NCBI RefSeq assembly: GCF_025698545.1
Contig: NC_068572.1
Coordinates: 4,340,001-4,404,000, forward strand
DNA length: 64,000 bases
Direction: 5' to 3'
From: Gossypium raimondii
Lineage: Eukaryota > Streptophyta > Magnoliopsida > Malvales > Malvaceae
The notes under the pieces are model-generated. The model did not search any database, was not told the DNA's origin, and was given only the letters and a program-made list of their open reading frames with translations. Below, in pieces: positions 18,967 through 30,709 of the stretch. The position numbers and the translations under genes are program-made. Numbering within the stretch: position 1 is the first letter of the stretch; each line of letters starts with the position of its first letter.

Positions 18967-20372
18967 ATGGAGAGATCACACCCCAAATCTGCATTAAAGG
19001 TTTCTTCTTCAATTCCTTTTCACTTATTTCTTATGTTTTTTCAATTCTTTTGGTTAATTTCCTAACAAGTTTGTCCGATACTACTTACTCATTTTCGTCA
19101 AATCCTTAATTAAGCATACTTACGTGAGTAGAACACTATCTATCACGGTCAAAGGTAGAAAATTTTTTAAAGAACTAAATAGGAATTTTATCTTATAATT
19201 TCATCATCTTTGAGGTCGAAGTACTATTTTACTATGTATCAACTTTTAATTTTACTATTTATAAAGAAACTAAAAGTAAATTTTCCATTTGAGAGTACCA
19301 AAACTCTTACTTATTCCTTTAAATCCGCTTCTACTCGAACCAACAACTTCCAAGATCGCAATATCTTTGCTATCTACTTAAATATAATAATTGGTTTGGT
19401 AGGAAGTTGGGTAATGTTAGAGCTTCCTTTTACATGAGTGTAGCATCACGGTTCTTAGCTTTTTTTTTTTTATACAATACCTAAAATTACCCAACCCTTC
19501 CCCAACTCTTATATTGACAACCATACCGATACCATATCAACTGAGTTAAGACTCAATCGACAATGTAAATCTTTAATATTTTATTTATCAATTGTTGTCT
19601 TGCTTATTTGGGTTGTACCATTAATATTTATTTATTTTTCTTTTGAGCAGCCAAAAGATCAGGTGAAAGACAAATATTCCAAAGTAAACACATTTATCCA
19701 TATATATTAATTTCCGCTAATATTTCACTTTTAAATAAATAAATAAAAGGCCAAATTTGTATGAATATAGGTTACACCCAAGCCTGCAGCCAAGGAAAAT
19801 ACTAAGCCACAAGAGTTCAAACTTCACACTGGACAAAGAGCCGTTAAGCGTGCTATGTTCAATTACTCGGTACGTATAATTCACTTTCACTTTCATGAAT
19901 TAAGTGTTCTTTTTTTTCTTGCTTATATAGTTATTAATTATTAATCAGCTGGCGACCAAGTTTTATCTCTTGGAAATACAGAAGAAACAAGTTGAGAAAG
20001 TGCAAAAGGTAATTAAGAAAAATTATTAATTTAAATTAATGATTAATTATTTAATAACATAAATAAACATTGAATGGAGATCAGATGATTGAAGATGAAG
20101 AGATACGTTGTTTAAGAAAGGAGATGGTTCCAAAAGCTCAACTCATGCCTTTCTTCGACAGACCCTTTTTCCCTCAAAGGTAAAATGATAAATATAAACA
20201 AATAATATGAATTATTGTTAATAAAAAGAAATGGAAATGCAGATCGAACCGGCCTTTAACGATCCCGAGAGAACCGAGTTTCCGCACAGTGAATTCTAAA
20301 TGTTGGAGTTGCATATCGGAGAATGACCTCTATTATTTTCACCATGCTCATGCTTGGAACCCCATCAAATGA
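18967..20372 (+). CDS. Small TPX2-family (Targeting Protein for Xklp2) microtubule-associated protein
   Basis: Six short exons with GT-AG borders join in phase: 18967-18999, 19651-19683, 19771-19869, 19949-20008, 20085-20179, 20243-20372. They give 149 residues starting MERSHPKSALK. The family signature is clear: FKLHTGQRAVKRAMFNY, a basic helical stretch (IQKKQVEKVQKMIEDEEIR), and MVPKAQLMPFFDRPFFPQR followed by PLTIPREPSF. TPX2 C-terminal domains bind microtubules. This is one of the short plant members with no Aurora-binding region, resembling Arabidopsis At5g37478 as I recall it. The 33-base second exon rests on splice signals only. The 650-base first intron contains a dispersed repeat (19470-19570). 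No stop or frame break is seen. Confidence 0.85.
19470..19570 (+). repeat. Dispersed repeat, copy 3 of 3, inside intron 1 of the TPX2-family gene
   Basis: Carries 'tacctaaaattacccaacc', 'gacaaccataccgatacca' and 'gttaagactcaatcgacaat'. It is the most truncated of the three copies. Confidence 0.5.
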
Positions 20373-20949
20373 ACACACACTTAATAAAGGTTGCACACAG
20401 TACTCAAATTAATGTGATTGATGGGCTGCGTGCGTGCGTGCGTGCGTGCATGCATGATCCATGTACAATATATCAACATATGTAGTTGTAGGATGTTCCA
20501 TTCTATCTCATCTCATCTCTTTTGTCATCGTCTTTTGTGTTTTGTCGGCTTAGACAGTGTGAGTAAGGTAGATATAACCCCTTTCCACTAGTCTTTTAGT
20601 TTCCAAATAAAGACGTGATTGTATGTACCTTTTTAATTTTTGGCATCAAAAAATCATAATTTTCCCTTTAATTTTCTTGTTTCTTTCCATGCAAACCCAA
20701 GCACAAAACAAACACGATTACTTAATTATGAAAAACAATTTATCTGTCGATTGTATTTTATTATATATGATTGGCACGGTCATTGTTATTGATGCAGGAG
20801 GATGTAAATTTCAATACTTTGAAATGCATTATCACCTTATTTATTAGTTGAAAAGGAATTATGAATAGTTGAATGTACTCATTAAAATCTGTAATAATAA
20901 TTTGTAATTTACTAAACTAGAATCCATCAATAAAAGATAAAAGACATAT
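20373..20949. other. 3'UTR and spacer after the TPX2-family gene
   Basis: The 74-codon open frame at 20623 has no recognisable similarity and looks like chance in AT-rich DNA. Nothing else seen. Confidence 0.5.
20427..20448 (+). repeat. (TGCG)n microsatellite in the TPX2-gene 3'UTR
   Basis: About five TGCG units followed by GCATGCATGATC, 55 bases after the stop codon. Confidence 0.9.
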
Positions 20950-21150
20950 TTTTTAAAATTTTACCTAAGTTACTTCTTGAGTTATTAGACACAAATTCAG
21001 TTGAATATATATAAAGCAAAATTTATAAAACAACAAATTTTATTATATTGGTATTTATGTTTTTCTTAATAATTTTATAATTATATTTAAAACTATATAT
21101 TTGAAGCTATAACTTTAAAATAAATATTTAAACTGAAATATTTAAAGTCT
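20950..21150 (+). repeat. Repeat R, copy A, part 1
   Basis: Matches 53135-53310 and 44440-44560 in order: 'acacaaattcagttgaa', 'agcaaaatttataaaac', 'aactttaaaataaatattta'. The copy stops at the inverted-repeat element starting near 21160 and resumes at 36231. Confidence 0.6.
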
Positions 21151-21159
21151 TTTGAGTGC

Positions 21160-21287
21160 AAATTTAATTGGTTTGATTCACGATTTAGTCCTTAAAATAT
21201 ACTTATTTTTCTACTTTAGTATATAATTTTCTTTTGTCTCAATTTGATATTTAAAGTACACTCAAATTCCCAATTTGGTACCTAAAG
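21160..21287 (+). repeat. Left inverted end of an element split by nested insertions
   Basis: The stretch 'gtttgattcacgatttagtc' ... 'tttgtctcaatttgatattt' is an imperfect reverse complement of 36130-36230. The two arms flank the gypsy element and a solo LTR, so they look like the ends of one host element now separated by about 15 kb. Confidence 0.55.
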
Positions 21288-21292
21288 TACGC

Positions 21293-21949
21293 TGTCGAAA
21301 CCATTTTTGAAAACAAAAATCAGTTATCGACTTTAAAGAATAAAAATTGGAGTCGCCACCGATCCTTGATTAAGGTGTAATCGGCTCACCTTAAAAACGA
21401 TTTTGGTCTGCGAAATTTGAGAAAACAGGTTCGGGAGTCAGTTACGCACGAGGAAGGGTTAGCACCCTCGTAACGCCCAAAATCAGTACCGAATTGATTG
21501 TTTAATGTCTTAGTATCGAAAATTTGAAAAGATTTTAAAAGTAATCTTTTAACTCGAATGAATTAAAAATAAGACATCCTAATTTCAAAGAAATAAAACA
21601 TCACACCCAGTGAGTTAGGGCACAATATTTTTAAACCTTCAAAATCAAGTTTATCTTTTGATCTTAAAAATTCTTATTTCGAGAAGATAAAATGTCATGA
21701 CCAGTAAGTTAGGACCCGACATTTTTGGATTCCCGAGAATAAACTTTTATTTGAAAATTGTGAATTTATTGCAAAATAAATACTTGGCTTTCTAAATTCA
21801 TCAAAAAAATGATCACAATCCAGTAAGTTAGGACACAATCTTTCTCGAGAACCATGAATGCCAAATATTTTGAAAATTTATAAAATATGAGGATTTTAAT
21901 GCTAAGGAAACCAAAATATATTTTCTTTAAAAGAATGATAAAATGTTAA

Positions 21950-21991
<42 letters not shown>

Positions 21992-23377
21992 AAACCATGA
22001 AAATGAATCAAAAATAATAAGATATATAAAATATGCACATACATTTTAAAATAATAAACATAAAAATGTATAAATATAATATATTAGTAAATTATGAAAA
22101 TATGAAAATATATATAAAAAAAACATGTGAACAATATTTTATAATAATTTTGAATAGTGTATAAATATGTACATTATAAAAGAAATATATATATATATAT
22201 ATAGAATTAAAAATATGGAAAATGTATAAATACTATAAAGTGATAATGTATGTACGTATATATAAAAACTATGAAAATAAAAAAATGTAATAATAATAAA
22301 ATATGTATATGATTTAAAAACTTTTAAAATATATACATAAAATATATATTATAAAACACATATGCATATATATACGTAAGTATAATAATAATTACAATAA
22401 ATAATAATATAATAATAGTGAAAAAAATGACAAAAGGACTAATTTATATTTTAATTAAAAATTCGGGATAAATTTGAAATAGATAAAATACGAATGGACC
22501 ATTTAGAACACGTAATCAACGGTGGAGGACCCAAAGAGAAATTTACCCAAACATCCCAAACATTGCACAGCAACATGGACCGAATTGAAAAATAAATAAA
22601 ACGTGTAGTTAAAATTGCAAATATATAAAAAGAATAATTAAACAAACTTCATAAAAACTGAGGACTCAACGCGCAAATTTCCCAACAAGGGCCAAAACAC
22701 GCAGATCCATAGCCATTAAACGGCATTGTTTTAATATACTGCATAAAAAACCATTTAAAACTTGTTTTAAAACAAAATTAGGTCACTTTTCTTTTGTTTG
22801 AAAATACAACAGCAGACTCAGCCCCCCCTCATTGTTTTGAGACTTGATTTAAACGAGGACGCCCTCGACAACCCTCACGACGGTAAGTCCTCCTTTCTTT
22901 CTCCTTTTTCGTTTATCTTCCAAATAGTTTTTTTTTTATTTTTCTTTGTTTGTATTTCAGTCTTTCACTACAACAATCGTCTAACCCCCATTACAAATTG
23001 AAATCAGCCTTTTTTATCCGAGTCGCACCCCCCAAAAAATAATAAATCTCCTAAAAATCCAAATAAAATAAAATCAAAATCTCTAAATAAATAAAACTAC
23101 TTCCTCTTATTTGTTGACTCTCTCGCCATTTTGATCAATTTTTCGCAGTATGGAGATCGTGGAAGACGTGCGAGCAATGTCATGGGATAATGAACATTCT
23201 TTGAACGTGGGTGGTTATGCTTGAAACCATCGACCTCCTAGGATTTTTGTGACTTTGAAAAATTTAATGTATAGGGTTATTGGTTTGGGCTTTATTGGGC
23301 CTCATGTATTTGGTTTGTATTTGGCCAAATGTGGGCTGTAAACAGTTTTGGGCCCCGGGCAATAATTGGGTATTACA
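21293..23377 (-). repeat. 3' LTR of the gypsy element
   Basis: It is 2085 bases, colinear with 30710-32767 apart from small changes and a longer AT dinucleotide run near 21955-21990. On the minus strand it starts TGTAATACCC and ends TTTCGACA. Confidence 0.92.
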
Positions 23378-23399
23378 GCTGCCCCTCTTTGCTCATTTT
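23378..23399 (-). promoter_or_regulatory. Polypurine tract next to the 3' LTR
   Basis: On the minus strand the bases just before the LTR read GAGCAAAGAGGGGCAGC, a purine-rich plus-strand primer in the expected position. Confidence 0.7.
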
Positions 23400-23479
23400 C
23401 ATGTAATGAGAACAGAGCAAAGACTAAAAAGCCTAATTTTGCCCGGTCATGCTGGACCTTAATGCTCTTCTTCTTCTTT

Positions 23480-25440
23480 AAATAGCCTCATTCCCTCCTA
23501 CTACATCTTCAGAGGTATAGAAACTAATGCTTCAATCCACCCCACTGCAACGTCAGGGAGATAAGACTTAATCTTGTAACTTCTAAAAAGCACAAAACTT
23601 GCAATCTCCAGTCTGCTCCACTGTAACTTCAGGGAGATAAGACTCGTAGCTTCAACTTATTCTGCTGAAACCTCAAAGATGAGTTTGATACGATCTGCTC
23701 TACTGCAATTTCAGAGAGATAATATCCGTGGTGTTAATCCGCTCCACTGCAACTTCAGGGAGATAGGATAATCCTCTTCAATTTATCCAATTACAATGTC
23801 GAGGAAACAAGATTCGCCGTCGTAGCTTCAATCCGTTCCACTACACCGTCAGGGAAGTAAGATCTGCCATTGTGGCTTCAATCTTTAATTGTAATGTCGG
23901 GGAAACCAGATCCGCCGTCATAGCTTCAATCTGTTCCACTACATCGCCAAAGAGATAGGATCCGCTACCCCCAGCTTTAATCCGCTCCATTTCGGCTAAC
24001 CCAAGCCTTAACACTAGGGAGATAAGATCCGTCGTCGTGGCTTCAATCTGCTCCACTGTGACGCCAGAAAAATAAGATCCGCCGTTGTGACTTCAATCTT
24101 TTAATTGCAACGTCATAATGATAAAACTGATGTCTTCGATCTGCTTCGCTGCCAGTACAAGAAGGCAAGATCTGCTATTTTCAACCTACTCCACTAATGC
24201 CAAGGAGATAGGATTAGGTCTTCAGTCTGCTCCACTGCAACTTCAGGGAGATAAGACTTAATGTGATCTGCTCTCTGCAACCTCAGAGAGATAAGATCCG
24301 TGATTTAATCCACTCCACTGCAACTTCAGGGAGATAGGATTGGTTCTTCAGTCTACTCCACTGCAACTTCAGAGAGATAAGACTTGATGCGATCTGCTCT
24401 CTGCAACCTCGGAGAGATAAGATCTGTGATTTAATCCACTCCACTGTAACTTCAGGGAGATAGGATTGGTTCTTCAATCTACTCCACTGCAACTTCAGAG
24501 AGATAAGACTTGATGCGATCTGCTCTCTGCAACATCAGAAAGATAAGATCTATATGTTTTAATCCACTCCATTGTAACTTCAAGGAGATATGATTATTTA
24601 CTTCAATCTGTTTAACTGCAGTGTCAGGGAAACAAGATTCGCCGCCGTGACTTCAATCTATTCCACTACACTGCCAGGGAAGTAAGATCCGCCGTTGTGG
24701 CTTCAATCTTTTAAATTGCAATATCAGGGAAACCAAATCCGCCGTCGTGGCTTCAATATACTCCACTACACCTTCAGGGAAGTAAGATCCGCCGTTGTGG
24801 CTTCAATCTTTTAAATTGCAATGTCGGGGAAACCAGATCCGCCGTTGTGGCTTCAATCTTTTTAATTGCAATGTTAAGGAAACCAGATCCGCCGTTGTAG
24901 CTTTAATCTGTTCCACTACACTTCGGGGAAGCAAGATTCGCCGTTGTGGGTTCAATCCGTTCCACTGTAATGCCAAAGAGATAGGATTCGCTGCCCACAG
25001 CTTCAATCTGCTCCACTTCAACTAATCCAGGCCTTAACGCCAGGGAGATAAGATCCGCCGTCGTGGCTTCAATCTACTCCGCTGCAATGCCAAAAAAATA
25101 AGACCCGCCGTTGTGGCTTCAATCTTTTTAATTACAATGCCAAAGAGATAGGATTCGCCTTTGTGGCTTCAATCTGCTCTGCTGAGACGCCAGGAAAATA
25201 AGATCCACCGTTGTGGCTTCAGTCTTTTCCATTGCAACGTCAAGGCGATAAGACGGGTATCTTCGATCTGCTTCGCTACCAGTACAGGAAGGCAAGATCT
25301 GTCATTTTCAACCTACTCCACTGCTACCCAGGGAGACAAGGCTGGTATCTTCGATCTGCTTCGCTGCCAATACAGGAAGACAAGATCTGCTATTTTTAAC
25401 CTATTCCACTGCTGCTCAGGGAGATAAGGCTGAAGTTTCA
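23480..25440. repeat. Tandem-repeat tract, ~50-100 base imperfect units, inside the gypsy element
   Basis: Roughly 2 kb of diverged units with the frame 'cttcaatctgctccactgca', 'acttcagggagataaga', 'tccgccgtcgtggcttcaat'. Lengths and spacing vary, and some sub-blocks, such as 24230-24530, are repeated as larger units. Short open frames in all directions here arise from the periodicity and are not genes. Such tracts between pol and the 3' LTR are known in some plant gypsy lineages. Confidence 0.85.
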
Positions 25441-26784
25441 CCAGTTTGTTTTCTAGGGAACATGACATGTATAATTCAATTATGAACCTAATTATGCCTA
25501 GTGTTTAGGATGTCATGATCAGAATGAATCAAATGCTCCTAACTAGACGTGTATGAATGATATTTGAATGAATGTAGAATATTCTTTTTTCCGAGAATGA
25601 TCCCACTTAGGTTGTCATTACTCAAAGTTTATTAAGGCTTTATCACTGACGTGCCACAATGCCTTCTTGCTTGTCTGGCATCTCCAAAGAAACACTTAAT
25701 TAAATTGCCCCCAATGTGAACTTCAAAGTTCAATCCACTAGTATACAAAATTTGTATAATCTTTTCACTGTAATCCAAGGGTACAAAAAATATGATTTTT
25801 CAATCTTCTCCTATCGCGATGTGAAGTACTTTGGTCTTTTACCATTCACAGGGTGTCATACCAAATGCCTATGCACAAACAAAAGATTTCCTTCTCCAAG
25901 GAAACCTCTTCTTATTGCAAGGTGATCATTGCTTGTTTGTTCATTGACGCTTTGTCACCAACACGACATCTTATCATTTTGTTCAATCGATGCCTTTGAC
26001 AACAAAAAATCCAAAGAGATAGTCTTAATTTAAACTCTTCCTTTTCAGATTTCTCACCTTTAAACCAGGTGCGTTCTAAACAATAGTCTTGTTTCAGGTT
26101 ACTGTACTATTTAGAAACTTCTAGAGTAATATGCAAAACTTCCCTTGTGAAAGTTTTATTAGTCCATTAGTCGTTATTCTAATGCAACATGCTTGCAAAA
26201 AGAACAAAGTGATGGATGAAATAGAACTGATTTGAAAGTATAGCTTGCAATGAATAAATTATCAAGAATATTGAGAATAAAAGAGGAATTGACTTATATC
26301 TTGAAAAAGAATGAAGTATTCCAAGAATAAGCAAATATAAATAGTATAAAAACTAGGTGCCCTAGATATCGCAACTTGAACTTCTCTGTACAAACTTCCT
26401 GAAGACCATTCTGAGTTTGACATGTGCTTAGGAGATCTACAATACTCTGTCGATGCTCCAAGATGTCGCGTACCCTTTCCTGCTGATTTAGGCATAGCAA
26501 GATCACCGCATGCCCCATTTTGATCAACATTTGAGTAACTCTAATCACCTCATGGCCTATTCTGATCAAAATTTGAACCGCCCTTTTCGGGTTTTCAACT
26601 CAAATCCCCTTTGGTCTAAGGCATCCTTTGCGAGTTTTCGCCTTAGCCTCTCCATTTTTACTTTTTCATTTTCATTTTTCGTTTTCATCTTTTCATTTTT
26701 TTCACATCACTTCTTTTTTCTTTTTTCTTTTTTTTTGGGACTCAAACTGCCATTTGCAGGTTTTTACCTTGGTCATCTCCTTCT
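25441..26784. other. Non-coding interior of the gypsy element between tandem tract and pol end
   Basis: No frame on either strand resembles a retroelement domain. There are T-rich runs near 26640-26740. Confidence 0.55.
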
Positions 26785-27123
26785 TTAAGCGAAGTATTTC
26801 TTGATTGAATATGAGTTTACAGGATTGGACAAGTTTTTACTATCCATCTCACTCAAGATCAGTGCTTCTCTGAAGAATCCTTCTCTACATCATAAGGTTC
26901 TTCCAAATGGTATCAGTTTCCCTCTAGAATATTTTTTTTGTAGAGGGAAGATCTTCAACATTAGGTTACCCTCATAGAATTCTCTGGGATGAACCTTTTG
27001 TTATAGGCTCGCATCATTCATTTTTGGTACATCTAGCCATGATGAATAGCTTTTAACCTTTTTTCTTTCTATCAGGTTCAACTGATCACATCGCGATTTG
27101 ATCCGTTCTGCTTCATCCAACTT
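26785..27123 (-). pseudogene. Remnant of the gypsy pol C-terminus (end of integrase)
   Basis: A single minus-strand frame carries motifs seen at the end of plant gypsy pol proteins: LDEAERI, HPREFYEGNLMLK, EMDSKNLSNPVNS and the terminal KKYFA before a stop at 26785-26787. At least two internal stops interrupt it. It lies directly after the start-of-pol remnant, so the central pol domains have been lost. Confidence 0.75.
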
Positions 27124-27371
27124 ACTCAGCCAATATTCGAAGAGAAAGAATTTTGACTTCAATGAAGAAAAACCGTGATACTAAGGAGAAAAGCATTGCC
27201 CCGGTGGAGTTTCCACCGTATCATTCATGATATTAATCTTGAACATACTGTAAATTTCTGATATCGTGCTATTGTTCTGATTGCAATGACGGTGCTTAAC
27301 CCGGGCATATGCGAAGACGTAGTAACTTAACAATGTCTTACTTTGTTTCTTCAGTTATGCTCGTTCCTTTA

Positions 27372-27571
27372 AGGTTACAATCTCCACTGTCTCCTTAGGA
27401 GGTAAAAATTATTCTCTTCTTGCTCTACCATCCTCAACAAGTTTAGAGATAGATTACGATCTATGTCATCTTCAAAGTCATGAGATCCCTCCAAACACAT
27501 GTCTTGCTCAAAAGGAAATTCTAAATCTGTGGCAGTGTCATTCAAGTCATTGATATCTGGGGGCCCATAAT
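27372..27571 (-). pseudogene. Remnant of gypsy pol N-terminal part, upstream of reverse transcriptase
   Basis: The frame is open for about 65 codons and includes DLNDTATDLEFPFEQDMCLE, DFEDDIDRN and LLRMVEQEE. I recognise this acidic stretch from the region just before reverse transcriptase in cotton gypsy polyproteins. Similarity ends before any RT motif. Confidence 0.7.
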
Positions 27572-28006
27572 AAATACCAAAGAATATACAAAAGAACGTA
27601 TAAATTTATGAAGAACTATCTGTATAATATGATTATGAATGAATGAATGATGTGGAAGAAAATCCAAAAGAATGAAAGAATAACTATTCAAACAGACTGA
27701 AAGAATATTGGCTCAAAAATGGTCGCAAGGATGCATTTCATTAAAATAACGACATTTAGACATGAGCCTACTTCACAAAGGAAATCTTATTGCCTCTAGG
27801 CTAAAAGCAACAAGTGTGTTTTGAACATTGCTCTAAATAAGCCCTAAATATTACAAATATTTCTTCTGCAGTTCGATTGCTTAAAATACTCCCAGGTTTA
27901 CAAAGGTGGATATCTTTAACAAGGTCCCTTTTCGATTGTGTCTTCATCTATGACATTGATGTGAACGCCTCTCAACGCTTCTTCATGCATCACATTCACC
28001 CCATTA

Positions 28007-29560
28007 TCAAATGTGATTAGGTAGCAGATTTTCTGCACTGGATGAATCACCAAATTTGACAACACCCATGTTGATGAGTCTTTCAACTAGCCTTTTAAAG
28101 GTAGTGCAATTCTCTATTGAGTGCCCCGTAATTCCCGCATGATAGTCACATTGTGCGTTCGCATCATACCATTTGGGATACGGAGGTTGCACAGGTCCTG
28201 AGTAGAATGGAGATACCACATGTGCATTAAACAGCTTCTGATACAACTCCCCATATGTCGTTGGGATGGGTGTGAACTGGAGCTTCTCAGTACCTTGTTT
28301 CACACCTGAGTCTTGTCTTGATGAACTTTGCTGATTAGCAACCACCTTTCTTGGCTGATTCACCATAATCGATTTGCTGTACGAATTCACGCTGTTGACC
28401 TCATCTTCTTTTTCTTTTGAGGCTTGCCTTCTATTATTTCCTCCAGTATCAATCTTTCCACTCTTTATGGCGCTTTCAATCATTTCACCATTCATGACTA
28501 TGTTAGAAAAGCTTTCTGTGGCACTTCCTAACATATGTGTAATGAACGGGGCTTTCAACGTATTTATAAAGAGCATTGCCATTTCTCTTTCCAATAGCGG
28601 TGGCTGAACTTGGACGACGATCTCTCTCCACCTCTGTGCATACTGCCTAAAACCTTCATTGGACTTCTTCTCCATGCTTTGCAAGGTAATTCTATCAGGA
28701 ACCATTTCTGCTACATGACTGTATTGCTTCATAAAAGCTCGTGCCAAATCCCTCTAGGAACTAATCTTGGTATGGCTCAATTGATTGTACCATTTAGATG
28801 TTGCCCCTGTGAGGCTATCTTGGAAGCAATGTATTAATAATTGGTCGTTGTTAACATACCCAGTCATTCGCCTACAAAACATGGTAATGTGGGCTTCAGG
28901 GCAACTAGTCCCATTATACTTCTCGAATTCTAGCATTTTGAACTTGTGAGGGAGCACCAAATCTGGGACCAAACTCAGTTCCTTAGCATCAATCCCGCTA
29001 TATCTCTCAGTGCTTTCCATCGCTCTGAATTTCTGCTCAACCCACTTCCACCTTTCTTCAAATTGCTTTGGCAATTCCTCTCTTATTTTTTCTTTTCCGA
29101 CAGCCTTATCGAAGTCGGGGATGATAAGATTGACATGATTATTCTCAGGGCTAGAGCCTGATCCAGCCTGGTAATTCATCGACCTTGAAGCATCGGCCTG
29201 AAATTATTGAGGCCTAATCATACAGAAGATTTACGATGGTACACTTCCACTTGGGGTTGCACATGTGGGGGAGTGAAGCCTGAAGGATACAGGGGTCCAT
29301 CATCACCTTCCTCTTTAACATTGGCCATGGGGCCCTTTCCTTTATCCTTCCCTTCCGTCAATAACTGCGTTAACTTTGTCATCATACTTCCTTGAGATTC
29401 CATCATTTTATCCATCATTTTCTGCTAAATCTTCTCGAGCTGCTCTTGCATCTGTTGCTGAAGTTGATCCTGCATTTCTTTTTGGAACTGCTCGAGCTTT
29501 TCCAATCTTTGGTCCATACTTCTTGACTTTGCTCGGGTACCGTAAGGGTATTTGGTTGAC
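28007..29560 (-). pseudogene. Broken gypsy gag gene
   Basis: On the minus strand the pieces are: a coiled-coil start rich in Q and E (LEQFQKEMQDQLQQQMQ) with an in-frame TAG near 29427; a segment 29418-29218 ending in TGA; the capsid segment 29179-28754; and 28747-28007 with the variant zinc knuckle CDYHAGITGHSIENC (C-x2-H-x5-H-x4-C). The capsid halves are separated only by one TAG codon between ISS and RDLARAF. The shift between the second and third pieces is a frame change. No intact Gag can be read. Confidence 0.85.
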
Positions 29561-30688
29561 TGGTTGGTTTCCAGATTAGCTGATGAATGATTTTAACCAA
29601 TTAAGGCTTTTTAATGGATTTTAATGCATATGATGTCATGCAATGCAAATGCATGAAATAAATGCATAAAAGAGATGTTGATTCTAATTCAATTGCATTT
29701 AGAAAACTTTACTAGAATACAAATTTCTTTACATAAGGCGAGAATATATACGGCTTTGCCCTTATACTCCAAGAAACATCGATCTCTCTCTTCATTCGTA
29801 TGTTTAAGATAAATCTCGCAGATTTCCAATGGATGCCACTACTAACTCCTTTTTGCTTGATCTAGGTTATGATCCATCGTATGCCCATCCTCTTAATGCT
29901 CCTCAACTTCTTTAAGGAAGTTGGAATGTCAGAAACTTTTGAATAATTAGCTTGACCTTGAGGCACGAAGTAAAGTCATGTATTCCTCCATCACCCTTAT
30001 TGCGTTTCTCGGAATATATTCAGGCAGCCGTATTATCTTCCACTTTATCAAGAAACCCATTTCCCATGATAAACTTTCTGTCTAGCAACCGAATACGAAA
30101 CAACGCCTCTTTATAATGGAATGTCATGTAATTGTAATGCCATACAATCAGAGTAAAACACAAAAAGTCAGTAACAATTAAATACAATACAACCAAGAAA
30201 TAGTAAAAATTCCTAATTAGGTGTCTACTAAGGTTCAAAGTAATTCTACCTAGGGTGGGTTCCTAAGGTTCACTAGATGAGGTTTTGGCTTCTAGAGCAA
30301 GGGTACCCGAACGAGCAGATTCCTCGATCCTCACCCATTATAGGCTCATAAGGACCGTGTTCGGTTCAGGGGAATACATTTCCGTATGGGTGCACAGAGA
30401 TAAAAATCTCACGAAGACATAGGTACGGATGTATCCTGAAAGCGATCCACAATCCTACACGGAGGTGAAAACCTCACGAAGGACTAGCTTCTCACTCCCA
30501 CTTAGAGGGGTAAAATTGACCAACCAATGCAATGCAAAATGCAAATAAACTAATAGAATTAAACCAACCAAACAAGCATATAATAATTAAAACTAATGAA
30601 TGCAATGGGAAAATCAGGTTTTAAAACAACTTTGAATTTTCGATAAAAAAGACAGAAGATAATCAATTCATGGCTCGACTCTCAGAAT
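29561..30688 (-). other. Leader region of the gypsy element
   Basis: Lies between PBS and gag. The 72-codon open frame at 30020-30238 (minus) has no recognisable similarity. Confidence 0.55.
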
Positions 30689-30706
30689 TCCCCAGTGGAG
30701 TCGCCA
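30689..30706 (-). promoter_or_regulatory. tRNA primer-binding site of the gypsy element
   Basis: Three bases inside the 5' LTR edge, the minus strand reads TGGCGACTCCACTGGGGA. It begins TGG, as expected for complementarity to a tRNA 3' CCA end. I did not identify the tRNA. Confidence 0.75.
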
Positions 30707-30709
30707 AGC

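Noticed and set aside
20427..20448. TGCG repeat as a regulatory element
   Set aside because: A simple microsatellite in a 3'UTR; no further evidence of function.
22451..22645. 64-codon frame, also present at 31838-32032
   Set aside because: It is repeated only because both copies are in the two LTRs of the same gypsy element; not a gene.
24283..25427. Several 60-90 codon frames on both strands
   Set aside because: They are produced by the tandem-repeat tract (same peptides repeating in multiple frames), not by genes.
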